Below, piece by piece: positions 1 to 6,450 of a stretch of DNA of 8,409 nucleotides. The stretch covers positions 1 through 8,409 of the forward strand of contig QMNH01000036.1 in assembly GCA_003647675.1 (NCBI GenBank). Reading direction: 5' to 3'. Source of the stretch: Candidatus Falkowiibacteriota bacterium (lineage in GTDB: Bacteria; Patescibacteriota; Patescibacteriia; Patescibacteriales; UBA12075). Positions within the stretch are counted from its first letter, which is position 1. Every line of letters begins with the position of its first letter. The notes beneath the pieces are model-generated. The model did not search any database. It was not told the DNA's origin and saw nothing but the letters and a program-made list of their open reading frames with translations. The translations under genes were made by a program, and so were the position numbers.

Positions 1-50
1 ACTATTTTTTTATCTAATATTAGTGAAACTATTATATATTTTGCTTAATA

Positions 51-938
51 TTAGCGATAATATACACTATCGCCATAACGTACGTCAATATATGTTTTAG
101 AGTTATAATCTTCCTTTAATTTTTCATTTTTAATAACCAAAAGCTTGCTTATTTGTTTCTCAATTTCCTCCTTTGTATTAAAATAGATTGTTGGCCCGGA
201 CTCTAGAGTTACTTTTACGGTATCTACGTCAGAATCCAGGACAAATCGTTCTATCTTAAATTCGCTGTTGTATTCTTTAAATTTGATAAACAATTGTTTG
301 GCGTATTCTATTAAAGAATTTTCTACTGTTATTTTTTTATCCATTATAAAATTGCCGGAATCGTTTTTTATAATCGGATAATCTTTTTGCGATATTTCCA
401 GTAAATTAACTTCACTGATAATAAGGCCGTAATCATCCGCGTAAAAATAGTTTTCATTCTCTTGCCATATTATCGCGTATTCTTTTTCTTTGTATTTTAT
501 TTCCAGACTGCCCGGCAGTTTTTTGCTTATGGCCAAGCTTTCAAAAGAGTATTTATTGGATAAATTTTTGATCAGCTTTTTTTTGCTGAATAAAAATAAA
601 TTTTTTTGCGGGATAATTGCCAAAAAATTATCATCAATCTGCTGCCAGGTCATGTTTTCTATTTGGGCAGGATCAATCCTGCCCCCGCCCTGGACAACAA
701 TTTTTTTTATTGAAAAATAATTTGAGTAAAACAAAAATAAAACTGCCAGGACAATAAGCGCGCTAGCGATGCCGGCAATTAATTTTGTTTTTAACGAAAA
801 CTTGTAATTTGAGAACCTTAATGAGGTGCGCTTTTTTTTGGAAAAAAAAGGATTTTTATAAGATTTTGAGGAGTAAGACAGTTTTCCCTTTTTTCTTATT
901 TTTCTATTTACTATCTTGAAATTCCTCTTGGGAAACAT
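51..938 (-). CDS. ftsQ: Cell-division protein FtsQ/DivIB
   Basis: A single-pass membrane protein of the divisome that links FtsB/FtsL with the septal wall machinery. The 295 residues show the family architecture: a cytoplasmic tail (1-51), one membrane helix at about 52-72 (IAGIASALIVLAVLFLFY), a POTRA domain at about 75-150 beginning FSIKKIVVQGGGRIDP, and the FtsQ/DivIB beta domain to the C-terminus. The POTRA domain ends SLAISKKLPGSLEIKYKEKEYAIIW, the usual hydrophobic strand before the beta domain. The tail has 19 Lys/Arg and no Asp/Glu in the first 52 residues, an extreme positive-inside signal. The first Met overlaps the preceding gene by 35 bases. The next in-frame Met is after the membrane helix, so the upstream start is the sensible one, though a GTG/TTG-type start is possible. 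It appears to be the last gene of the run inside the window. Confidence 0.9.
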   Translation of the reverse strand: MFPKRNFKIVNRKIRKKGKLSYSSKSYKNPFFSKKKRTSLRFSNYKFSLKTKLIAGIASALIVLAVLFLFYSNYFSIKKIVVQGGGRIDPAQIENMTWQQIDDNFLAIIPQKNLFLFSKKKLIKNLSNKYSFESLAISKKLPGSLEIKYKEKEYAIIWQENENYFYADDYGLIISEVNLLEISQKDYPIIKNDSGNFIMDKKITVENSLIEYAKQLFIKFKEYNSEFKIERFVLDSDVDTVKVTLESGPTIYFNTKEEIEKQISKLLVIKNEKLKEDYNSKTYIDVRYGDSVYYR

Positions 939-1665
939 ATTGTTTTATTATTAATCCTATCATAAAAGCATAAATATGGTGTAATCCGAATCGATTTATT
1001 TCATATTCCTTTTTTTTATCACCATGTTCAATTGTGGCCAGCTGTCCTTGGCTGGTTTTTGTAATTTGCGCGACGCTAAAATCAGATTTATTGTTTACTC
1101 CAAAAGTTACAGTTTTAATTTTTGTTAATTTACTTAAATTCTTGATCCGATTATTTTCATTATTTAACACTAACAAGCCTTGCGAAGGTAATTTTTTTAC
1201 TAAATACTCGTATTCACCCACCAATTCATCCAAATCGGAAAAACCTTCCAAATACCTTTGTGTAATATCGGTTATTACCGCTATTTTCGGCTTAACTATT
1301 TTTAGCAGATATTTTATGTCGCCTGGATCAGAAGTGCCAAGCATTAATATAAAAAATTCAGGAAAATTCTTTGATAATATTTTTGCCCAAGTCTTAAAGA
1401 TTATCGGCAGCCAATTTTTATAAGAATTATAACCGCTAGGCAAATTTAAAACCGCTAAAGGCAGTCCAATTTCTGTATTAAAATTCTTGGGATTAGCCCG
1501 TACCGATTTGCCTGCCGCCTCTAAAACTCGTTTAATTTCATCCCTTACAAAAGGCTTATTGGTGCTTCCGGCCACAACAATTATCGTGGGACGACGAATA
1601 AACAATACAAATTTTGTAATATATTTTAGATAGTGTTTTAGGATTGTTTTAAACAATAATTTCAT
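904..1665 (-). CDS. Degenerate, truncated Mur-ligase-like (MurF-type) protein
   Basis: The 253 residues follow the central ATP-binding domain of MurF-type ligases. After an amphipathic N-terminal stretch (1-25) come PTIIVVAGSTNKPFVRDEI (26-44), NPKNFNTEIGLPLAVLNL (58-75), DPGDIKYLLKIVKPKIAVIT (113-132), LPSQGLLVLNNENN (159-172), VTFGV (186-190) and HHIYA (229-233). Normal ligases add an amino acid or dipeptide to UDP-MurNAc peptide using ATP. Here the P-loop GxxGKT/S reads G-S-T-N36-K37-P38, losing the last glycine and the Mg-binding Thr/Ser, and the usual E-M-G reads M108-L109-G110. The C-terminal substrate domain is absent, so the protein is a little over half the normal length of about 420-450 residues. 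It is therefore probably not an active ligase (inference). The frame is otherwise intact and codes through a 35-base overlap with ftsQ, which argues against a recent pseudogene. A dead paralogue with a scaffold or regulatory role, or slow decay, are the alternatives. Confidence 0.75.
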   Translation of the reverse strand: MKLLFKTILKHYLKYITKFVLFIRRPTIIVVAGSTNKPFVRDEIKRVLEAAGKSVRANPKNFNTEIGLPLAVLNLPSGYNSYKNWLPIIFKTWAKILSKNFPEFFILMLGTSDPGDIKYLLKIVKPKIAVITDITQRYLEGFSDLDELVGEYEYLVKKLPSQGLLVLNNENNRIKNLSKLTKIKTVTFGVNNKSDFSVAQITKTSQGQLATIEHGDKKKEYEINRFGLHHIYAFMIGLIIKQYVSQEEFQDSK

Positions 1666-1666
1666 A

Positions 1667-2827
1667 TTATTTTATTTTTTTAAAGTAGCCTTCCATCCGA
1701 TTAAACGCTTCTGTAATATCTTTTTCGTTCCGTCCAAAACTCATTCTAACATGCCCTTCTCCGTTTGGACCAAAAGCTATTCCCGGCACGATTGCTACCT
1801 GGATATTATCCAATAAGTCAAGAGCAAATTTCCATGAATCTGGATTGTTAATTTTAATTTTAGGGAATACATAATAAGAGCTTTCCGGTTTCACATAGCT
1901 AAAAATATGCTTTAATCTATCAAGTCGGGAGCAAATTAACTCCCGCCTTTGTTCGTAAATTAAGTTGAATTTTTTAATATCACTCTCCCCCATCTCTAGC
2001 GCTCCCATGGCAGCGTATTGTGAAATTACCGGAGCGCAAGTAACCAGACAATCGTGGACCTTTAAAATTTCCCCGACTATAGACTCGTCGCTGTGTAAAT
2101 ACCCTATCCGCCAGCCTGTCATGGCGTAAGCTTTTGAAAAACCATAAATACGTATTAATCTTTTTCTTAATTCGGGAATCTCGGCTAATGAAAAAAAACC
2201 GCGGCCTGGGCCGTAGATAAAATCTTTATAGACTTCGTCGGAAATTAAAAATAAATTATATTTTTCGGCAAGCCGGGCTAGTCCCAGTAATTGTTTTTTG
2301 GCGTACAAGGTTCCGGTGGGATTATTGGGGTTGCAATAAAAAATAGCTTTTGTCTTGGGAGTAATCGCCTTTTCGTAACTCCCAAGCTCAAAGCTCCATC
2401 CCTTTTCTTCGTTCAAGGGCACAAATATGCTCTTGCACCCCGCCAGAGCTATTACTTCGCGGTAACTCGTATATGTCGGTTCAGGGATAATAATTTCATC
2501 ACCAGGCTCTGTTATCGCTAAAATAGTGGCGGTTATACCCTCAATAGTGCCGGCGGTAATAATAATTTCATTTTGCCAATCATAAAACATGTTTTCTTTG
2601 GCTAGCTCCACTTCTATTAATTCCCGCAGTTCCGGCAAGCCCGGCGACAAGGAATATTTCGCCACTACTCCCCTTTTTAAAGCTTTTTCTACCCGCCGTT
2701 TTATGCAATTTGGAGTATCAAAACTAGGCACGCCCTGGGCCAAAGAAACACAATCCGGGTATCTAGAAGCCCGGAGTTCAATTTGTTTTATTGTAGATAG
2801 TTGTAAATTTTTTGTTCTATTAAACAT
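1667..2827 (-). CDS. PLP-dependent aminotransferase, class I/II (fold type I)
   Basis: Transfers an amino group between an amino acid and a 2-oxo acid using pyridoxal phosphate. The 386 residues match the family length. It has VSLAQGVPSFDTP (27-39), which positions the substrate loop, YSLSPGLPELRE (58-69), and CNPNNPTGT (165-173) with N169 binding the cofactor. SDEVY follows (196-200, D197 pairs with the pyridine nitrogen), then YGFSKAYAMTGWRIGY (228-243) with K232 as the Schiff-base lysine. R361 in VRMSFG binds the substrate carboxylate. The set points to the aspartate/alanine/methionine aminotransferase subgroup; the amino acid used cannot be read from sequence. Lying between ddl and ftsQ, it might supply an amino acid for wall precursors such as alanine (inference). 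It is complete, and its stop is one base before the next start, so the two are tightly coupled. Confidence 0.94.
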   Translation of the reverse strand: MFNRTKNLQLSTIKQIELRASRYPDCVSLAQGVPSFDTPNCIKRRVEKALKRGVVAKYSLSPGLPELRELIEVELAKENMFYDWQNEIIITAGTIEGITATILAITEPGDEIIIPEPTYTSYREVIALAGCKSIFVPLNEEKGWSFELGSYEKAITPKTKAIFYCNPNNPTGTLYAKKQLLGLARLAEKYNLFLISDEVYKDFIYGPGRGFFSLAEIPELRKRLIRIYGFSKAYAMTGWRIGYLHSDESIVGEILKVHDCLVTCAPVISQYAAMGALEMGESDIKKFNLIYEQRRELICSRLDRLKHIFSYVKPESSYYVFPKIKINNPDSWKFALDLLDNIQVAIVPGIAFGPNGEGHVRMSFGRNEKDITEAFNRMEGYFKKIK

Positions 2828-2839
2828 AAACCCAGCGAA

Positions 2840-3775
2840 TTAAGTTACTGCGCCATCAATAAGTTTGTCTAAAAATACGCCAAATTCCATTCCGGCGACT
2901 TTCGCTGCTTGCGGAGCCAGCGAAGTCGCGGTCATTCCGGGAATAGTGTTAACTTCCAGAAAATAAAATCTATTTTTATTTTCTTCCAAAATAAAATCAA
3001 CCCGGGCAAGATCTTTACAGCCGATTGCATTATATACTTTTATGGCTAAATTTTGCGCTTCATTGCGCGTTTCATCCGAAATTTCTGCCGGGCATATTTC
3101 ATCGCAGGCTCCCGGTTCGTATTTAGCCTTGTAATCAAACCAAGATGAAGCCAGAGGTTTAATCTCAATAACCGGTAAGGCAATCGGCGGATTATTTCCC
3201 ATTATGGCCACTGTTAATTCGCGCCCTTTGATAAATTCTTCCAATAAAACATTTTCGCCATATTTAAAAGCGTTTTTAATCCCGCCCTTTAATTGCCGCT
3301 CATTTTCGGCAATTGATATTCCGACTGAACTGCCTAGCTCAGCCGGTTTAATTACTATCGGAAAATTAAATTCTTTAATAATTGCTTCTAAATTTAAATT
3401 TTTACTTTTTTCTATAACTTTATCCCGAGGAACCCTAACGCTGTTTTTTTCGACTATTACTTTTGCTTTATATTTATTCATAGCCAGAGCGCTTGCCAGG
3501 CAACCGGAGAATAAATAAGGCATATTAATCATATCAAGCATGCCTTGCAATTTTCCGTCCTCCCCGAAAGGGCCGTGCAGTGCCGGAAAAACTAAATCAA
3601 ATTTTTTGTTAAACGCGTCTAAATAAAATTTTTTCAAATCATCTTTCGGATCATATAACGCAACTTCGTATTTTTCCTTATTAAGCGCTTCAAGAATCAT
3701 CATCCCGGTTTTAAGAGACACTTCCCTTTCGCCTGATACTCCGCCCCGAAGTAAGGCTATTTTTAGTTTAGACAT
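2840..3775 (-). CDS. ddl: D-alanine--D-alanine ligase
   Basis: Joins two D-alanines with ATP to make the dipeptide that MurF adds to the peptidoglycan precursor, in the cytoplasm. The 311 residues match the short DdlB-type length of about 300-320. The ATP-grasp layout is complete: GGVSGEREVS with E16 at the N-terminus, HGPFGEDG at 67-74, SGCLASALAMNK at 90-101, KPAELGSSVGIS at 143-154 with S150, and the omega-loop FDYKAKY with Y215. The metal site has ARVDF (R258, D260) and LEVNTIPGMT (E274, N276). The retained Y215 fits D-Ala-D-Ala rather than D-Ala-D-Lac formation (inference from known Ddl enzymes). The start has no Shine-Dalgarno sequence, but MSKLKIALLRGG is the normal N-terminus. The next gene begins 12 bases downstream. 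Confidence 0.97.
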   Translation of the reverse strand: MSKLKIALLRGGVSGEREVSLKTGMMILEALNKEKYEVALYDPKDDLKKFYLDAFNKKFDLVFPALHGPFGEDGKLQGMLDMINMPYLFSGCLASALAMNKYKAKVIVEKNSVRVPRDKVIEKSKNLNLEAIIKEFNFPIVIKPAELGSSVGISIAENERQLKGGIKNAFKYGENVLLEEFIKGRELTVAIMGNNPPIALPVIEIKPLASSWFDYKAKYEPGACDEICPAEISDETRNEAQNLAIKVYNAIGCKDLARVDFILEENKNRFYFLEVNTIPGMTATSLAPQAAKVAGMEFGVFLDKLIDGAVT

Positions 3776-3809
3776 AATTTTTATTTAATATTAGATAAAT
3801 TTACAGCAT

Positions 3810-4241
3810 TTAAAGCATTTCATCTTTTTTTATTTTTCTAAAAGCTTTTTCGTCACCGTATTCAATAAAATCTTTATGATGCGATGGTTCTTTAAAATTT
3901 TTTGATTTTTTATGTTTTATGGCGCACCAATATTTTTCGGTTTCTGCTCCAATTGCCGAAGCATAATGGATAAGTCCATTAGCGTAGCCGCAATAAACGC
4001 AATTTAATTTTTCCAGTACATTTAAATACTTTAATTTATGCCTGTCAATTTTTATATATTCGACTCTATTAATAGTCGGCAATTTATAAAGTGGGAAGCA
4101 TGCATGATGATATATTTCAAGAAAAAAATCAAAAAATATCAACGGAAAAACCATAATATAAATAAAAGGCATTAAAGCCATGTGCCTGGCTGTATTAGTT
4201 AAATAATTTAATAGATAATCTTTGTTTAATAATCTTTCCAT
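3810..4241 (-). CDS. Membrane-anchored Cys/His-rich conserved protein, function unknown
   Basis: The 143-residue protein has a hydrophobic segment at about residues 22-42 (ending PLIFFDFFLEIYHH). A short hydrophilic domain follows, rich in possible metal ligands: H45, H46 and C48 just after the membrane segment, H68, a C81-V-Y-C84 pair, C106-A-I-K-H110 and H121-H122. The phrases EKLNCVYCGYANGL, YWCAIKHKK and DFIEYGD look like a conserved family core; I recall similar unnamed proteins in Patescibacteria and some Proteobacteria, but I cannot name a Pfam family. The pattern suggests a zinc- or iron-binding domain at the membrane (inference). It lies 5 bases after serS and 34 before ddl in the same orientation, so it is probably co-transcribed with the cell-wall genes. 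The A-rich leader has no Shine-Dalgarno sequence. Gene confidence is high, function unknown. Confidence 0.85.
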   Translation of the reverse strand: MERLLNKDYLLNYLTNTARHMALMPFIYIMVFPLIFFDFFLEIYHHACFPLYKLPTINRVEYIKIDRHKLKYLNVLEKLNCVYCGYANGLIHYASAIGAETEKYWCAIKHKKSKNFKEPSHHKDFIEYGDEKAFRKIKKDEML

Positions 4242-4246
4242 ATTTA

Positions 4247-5557
4247 TTATTTATTTATTTCTATATACTTCAAATTATCTGGCATCCATTTCCTTAAGAC
4301 TTCGGGGATTTTAATACTTCCGTCTTTCTGTTGATAATTTTCCAGGATTGCAATTAAAATACGGCCGATAGCAAAAGCGGTAGCGTCATTCATATGAACA
4401 AATTCATTTTCCCCATCTTTGGTTTTATATCTAATATTAAGCCGTCTTGATTGATAATCGGTCATATAGTCCGAGGTATGAGTTTCCCGATAAGTATTTT
4501 GTCCCGGCAACCAGCATTCTATGTCCATTTGGCGAAAATCCGGCTTTCCCATATCTCCGGAGCAAATCATAACTACCTGGTGCGGAATATTAAGTTCCGA
4601 AACTAAATATTCCTGGATAGCTACTATAAAATCCTGTTCAACAAGTCCGTATTCAGGCTGAATAAATGTTTCCATTTCTGCTTTATCGAATTGATGTCGT
4701 CTAAAAATACCGGCAGTATCCTTGCCGTACGAACCAGCCTCTCTTCTGAAGGCAGTTGAATAGCCAACATATCTAATCGGCAGGTCCTTTTCATTAATTA
4801 TTTCATCAATATGCAAAGGCCCGAGCGTATGCTCGGCGCTGCCGATAAGCAGGCTATCGTCTTCTTTTAAGTAATACCTGTCTTCAATTGGATCAAATCG
4901 ATCCATCTTCTTCATGATTTCGGATTTTGCTATTACCGGAGGAACCACCGGCGTAAAAGGCTTGTCAAATGGATTTCCTACTTTTTTCGCTAATTTTTTT
5001 ATTATTTCTTTATCGGTTAATGTCTGAAAAACAAATTGAATTAATGCGAATTGAATCAATACAGCATCACCAAATAGATAATTAAATCTTGAACCGGAAA
5101 TGCGGGAAGATTTTTCTGTGTCTATAATACCATGCATTATTCCTAGCTCCATATGGTCTAGGGGCTTAAAATCAAATTTAGTTGGTTCTCCGTGTTTCCT
5201 AATTGCTTTATTTTCTGATTCATCCTTCCCGATTAGCGTATCCTTGGATATAATATTGGGTACTTTATAAATTAATATTTTATAATTATCGTCTATATCA
5301 TTAAATTTTTTCTCCAAAGCCGCTAATTCATTTTTTATTTTTTTGCCTTTCTTGATTTGTTCATCGGTCGGTTTTCCGTTTTTCACTTCTTGCGCGAGCT
5401 CGTTGCGTATTTTGCGTAAATCGTCTATCTGGGCAAGCATACTTCTTCTTTGCTTGTCAATTTCCAATAATTTATCAATATCTACCGTTAAATTTTTAAC
5501 TTTTACGGCTTGTTTAATTTCTTCTTTATTTTCTCGAATGTATTTAATGTCTAACAT
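4247..5557 (-). CDS. serS: Seryl-tRNA synthetase with variant active-site motifs
   Basis: Charges tRNA-Ser and tRNA-Sec-type substrates with serine. The 436 residues agree with the usual length of about 425-435. Residues 1-110 form the long helical coiled-coil arm that holds the tRNA-Ser variable loop (MLDIKYIREN, KQRRSMLAQIDDLRKIRNEL). The class II core carries the serine-site segment GSAEHTLGPLH (239-249), motif 2 FRREAGSYGKD-TAGIFRRHQFDKAE (270-294) and motif 3 with MNDATAFAIGR (389-399), followed by AILENYQQKDGSIKIPEVLR. Most bacterial enzymes read TAE, and NGSG in place of NDAT, at the corresponding sites; R271, E273, R287 and R399 are kept. The start at MLDIKYIREN is the standard one. 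It follows the SLOG gene by 34 bases and precedes the next gene by 5. No Shine-Dalgarno sequence is visible. Confidence 0.96.
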   Translation of the reverse strand: MLDIKYIRENKEEIKQAVKVKNLTVDIDKLLEIDKQRRSMLAQIDDLRKIRNELAQEVKNGKPTDEQIKKGKKIKNELAALEKKFNDIDDNYKILIYKVPNIISKDTLIGKDESENKAIRKHGEPTKFDFKPLDHMELGIMHGIIDTEKSSRISGSRFNYLFGDAVLIQFALIQFVFQTLTDKEIIKKLAKKVGNPFDKPFTPVVPPVIAKSEIMKKMDRFDPIEDRYYLKEDDSLLIGSAEHTLGPLHIDEIINEKDLPIRYVGYSTAFRREAGSYGKDTAGIFRRHQFDKAEMETFIQPEYGLVEQDFIVAIQEYLVSELNIPHQVVMICSGDMGKPDFRQMDIECWLPGQNTYRETHTSDYMTDYQSRRLNIRYKTKDGENEFVHMNDATAFAIGRILIAILENYQQKDGSIKIPEVLRKWMPDNLKYIEINK

Positions 5558-5591
5558 AATATTTTATATTAATAATTTATAAAATTCCAAA

Positions 5592-6029
5592 CTACACCTT
5601 CGAATCCCCCTTGAGTGATGAAGATATATTTCTTATATCATTATATAATATAACTGGTTTTGTTATTTTTACTTCAAAAGCATAGCTAAGATCTTTTTCA
5701 TTTGGTAATTCATTTAATACAAATATTTTTTTACCCAAATACTTTGCTATCGCTATTTCCATTAAAGTACTTCCGCCAATATAACCATTAATTCCTTTCT
5801 TGGGATAATTAAGTACTAGTATGGCATCACTATTCTTAATTAAATTAAAATGCTTGTCCATGAAGTTGCCATTTGATATATACTTAAAGTCATTCTTTAA
5901 GTCACTATTCTCCACAAATTTTTCAACTTCGTTGGGAAGAAATATTTTATATCCTAATTTTTCTAATTTTGACTTAATATCTAGCATTTCTTTAGCGAAA
6001 CGCATACTGCCGCAGATTGTAATTCTCAT
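5592..6029 (-). CDS. Nucleoside 2-deoxyribosyltransferase-like (SLOG-superfamily) protein
   Basis: The 145-residue protein begins MRITICGSMRF, a Rossmann-like strand followed by a glycine-serine turn. It has a DAILVLNYPKKG strand-loop at 68-79, then YIGGSTLMEIAIAKYLGKKI at 83-102 and FVLNELP at 103-109. This is the layout of the nucleoside 2-deoxyribosyltransferase/SLOG fold. E91 in the STLMEI segment sits where the family places its catalytic glutamate. Relatives in archaea and Patescibacteria typically carry a similar GYIGG-T--EM segment; most are uncharacterised. Possible roles are cleavage of an N-glycosidic bond in nucleosides or nucleotides, or binding of a nucleotide ligand. It lies 3 bases after the Nudix gene, suggesting a joint role in nucleotide metabolism (inference), and is similarly AT-rich. 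The fold assignment is fairly sure; the reaction is not. Confidence 0.75.
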   Translation of the reverse strand: MRITICGSMRFAKEMLDIKSKLEKLGYKIFLPNEVEKFVENSDLKNDFKYISNGNFMDKHFNLIKNSDAILVLNYPKKGINGYIGGSTLMEIAIAKYLGKKIFVLNELPNEKDLSYAFEVKITKPVILYNDIRNISSSLKGDSKV

Positions 6030-6032
6030 AAA

Positions 6033-6428
6033 TTAAATAATTTTTAATTTTTTAAACCAATAGCTATAAGCTTCTTCAAATTTTAATTTATTAAAATCAT
6101 TAACTGCTATCCATTTAATTTGTTTAGCTTCACTTTTACTTCTCTTGATTTTACCTTCCCAGTCAAGTATTTCATATAAATACCAATCATGCCCTTTTAC
6201 TCCTCGACTACAAGTATTCCAGCTTAGAAATTCATGAAAAAGCAATTTATAATTATTTACTTTTAAGCCAGTTTCTTCCAGTATTTCTCGTTTTAATGCT
6301 TGTTCGGGAGTTTCGTCTTTTTCAATATGTCCAGCCGGACAAGCCCAGCCAAATGGATATTTCATCCTCTCTATCATTAAAATTTCATTTTTATCATTTT
6401 TTATTATCGCCCCGACGCTTTTATGCAT
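6033..6428 (-). CDS. Nudix hydrolase, substrate unknown
   Basis: Nudix enzymes hydrolyse compounds made of a nucleoside diphosphate linked to another group X, using divalent metal. The 131-residue protein has a perfect Nudix box at residues 33-55: G33, five residues, E39, seven residues, R47-E48-I-L-E51-E52-T-G54-L. An AGH segment precedes it, and a WIAVNDF segment near the C-terminus is typical of MutT/ADP-ribose-pyrophosphatase-like members. The length fits a single-domain enzyme. Sequence alone does not separate damaged-nucleotide sanitising from sugar-nucleotide or ADP-ribose cleavage. The gene begins 22 bases after lysS and ends 3 bases before the next gene, so the pair is probably translated together. 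By hand count its base composition (roughly 27% GC over several lines) is lower than that of lysS (roughly 40%). No Shine-Dalgarno sequence is visible. Confidence 0.9.
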   Translation of the reverse strand: MHKSVGAIIKNDKNEILMIERMKYPFGWACPAGHIEKDETPEQALKREILEETGLKVNNYKLLFHEFLSWNTCSRGVKGHDWYLYEILDWEGKIKRSKSEAKQIKWIAVNDFNKLKFEEAYSYWFKKLKII

Positions 6429-6450
6429 AAATTAAAGCTTATTACCATTT

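Noticed and set aside
1..50. Hairpin CTAATATTAG as a terminator after ftsQ
   Set aside because: On the minus strand it is followed by an A-rich run rather than a U tract, the stem is only 5 bp of A/T-rich pairs, and a downstream gene may continue the operon.
904..1665. Frameshifted full-length MurF in which the missing C-terminal domain continues in another frame
   Set aside because: The region downstream is fully used by ftsQ in another frame with a clear membrane helix and POTRA domain; no Mur C-terminal motifs are seen there.
5558..5590. Possible promoter TTGGAA-16-TATAAA ahead of serS
   Set aside because: Only 4 of 6 matches at -35, and the predicted start would fall on the ATG, giving a leaderless message. 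A/T-rich gaps produce such hits easily.
5592..5625. TTCGAATCCCCC on the plus strand, resembling a tRNA T-loop and possible integration site
   Set aside because: The left side (CTACACC) does not pair with the right side, no acceptor or anticodon arms are visible nearby, and the bases are the coding 3' end of the SLOG-type gene.
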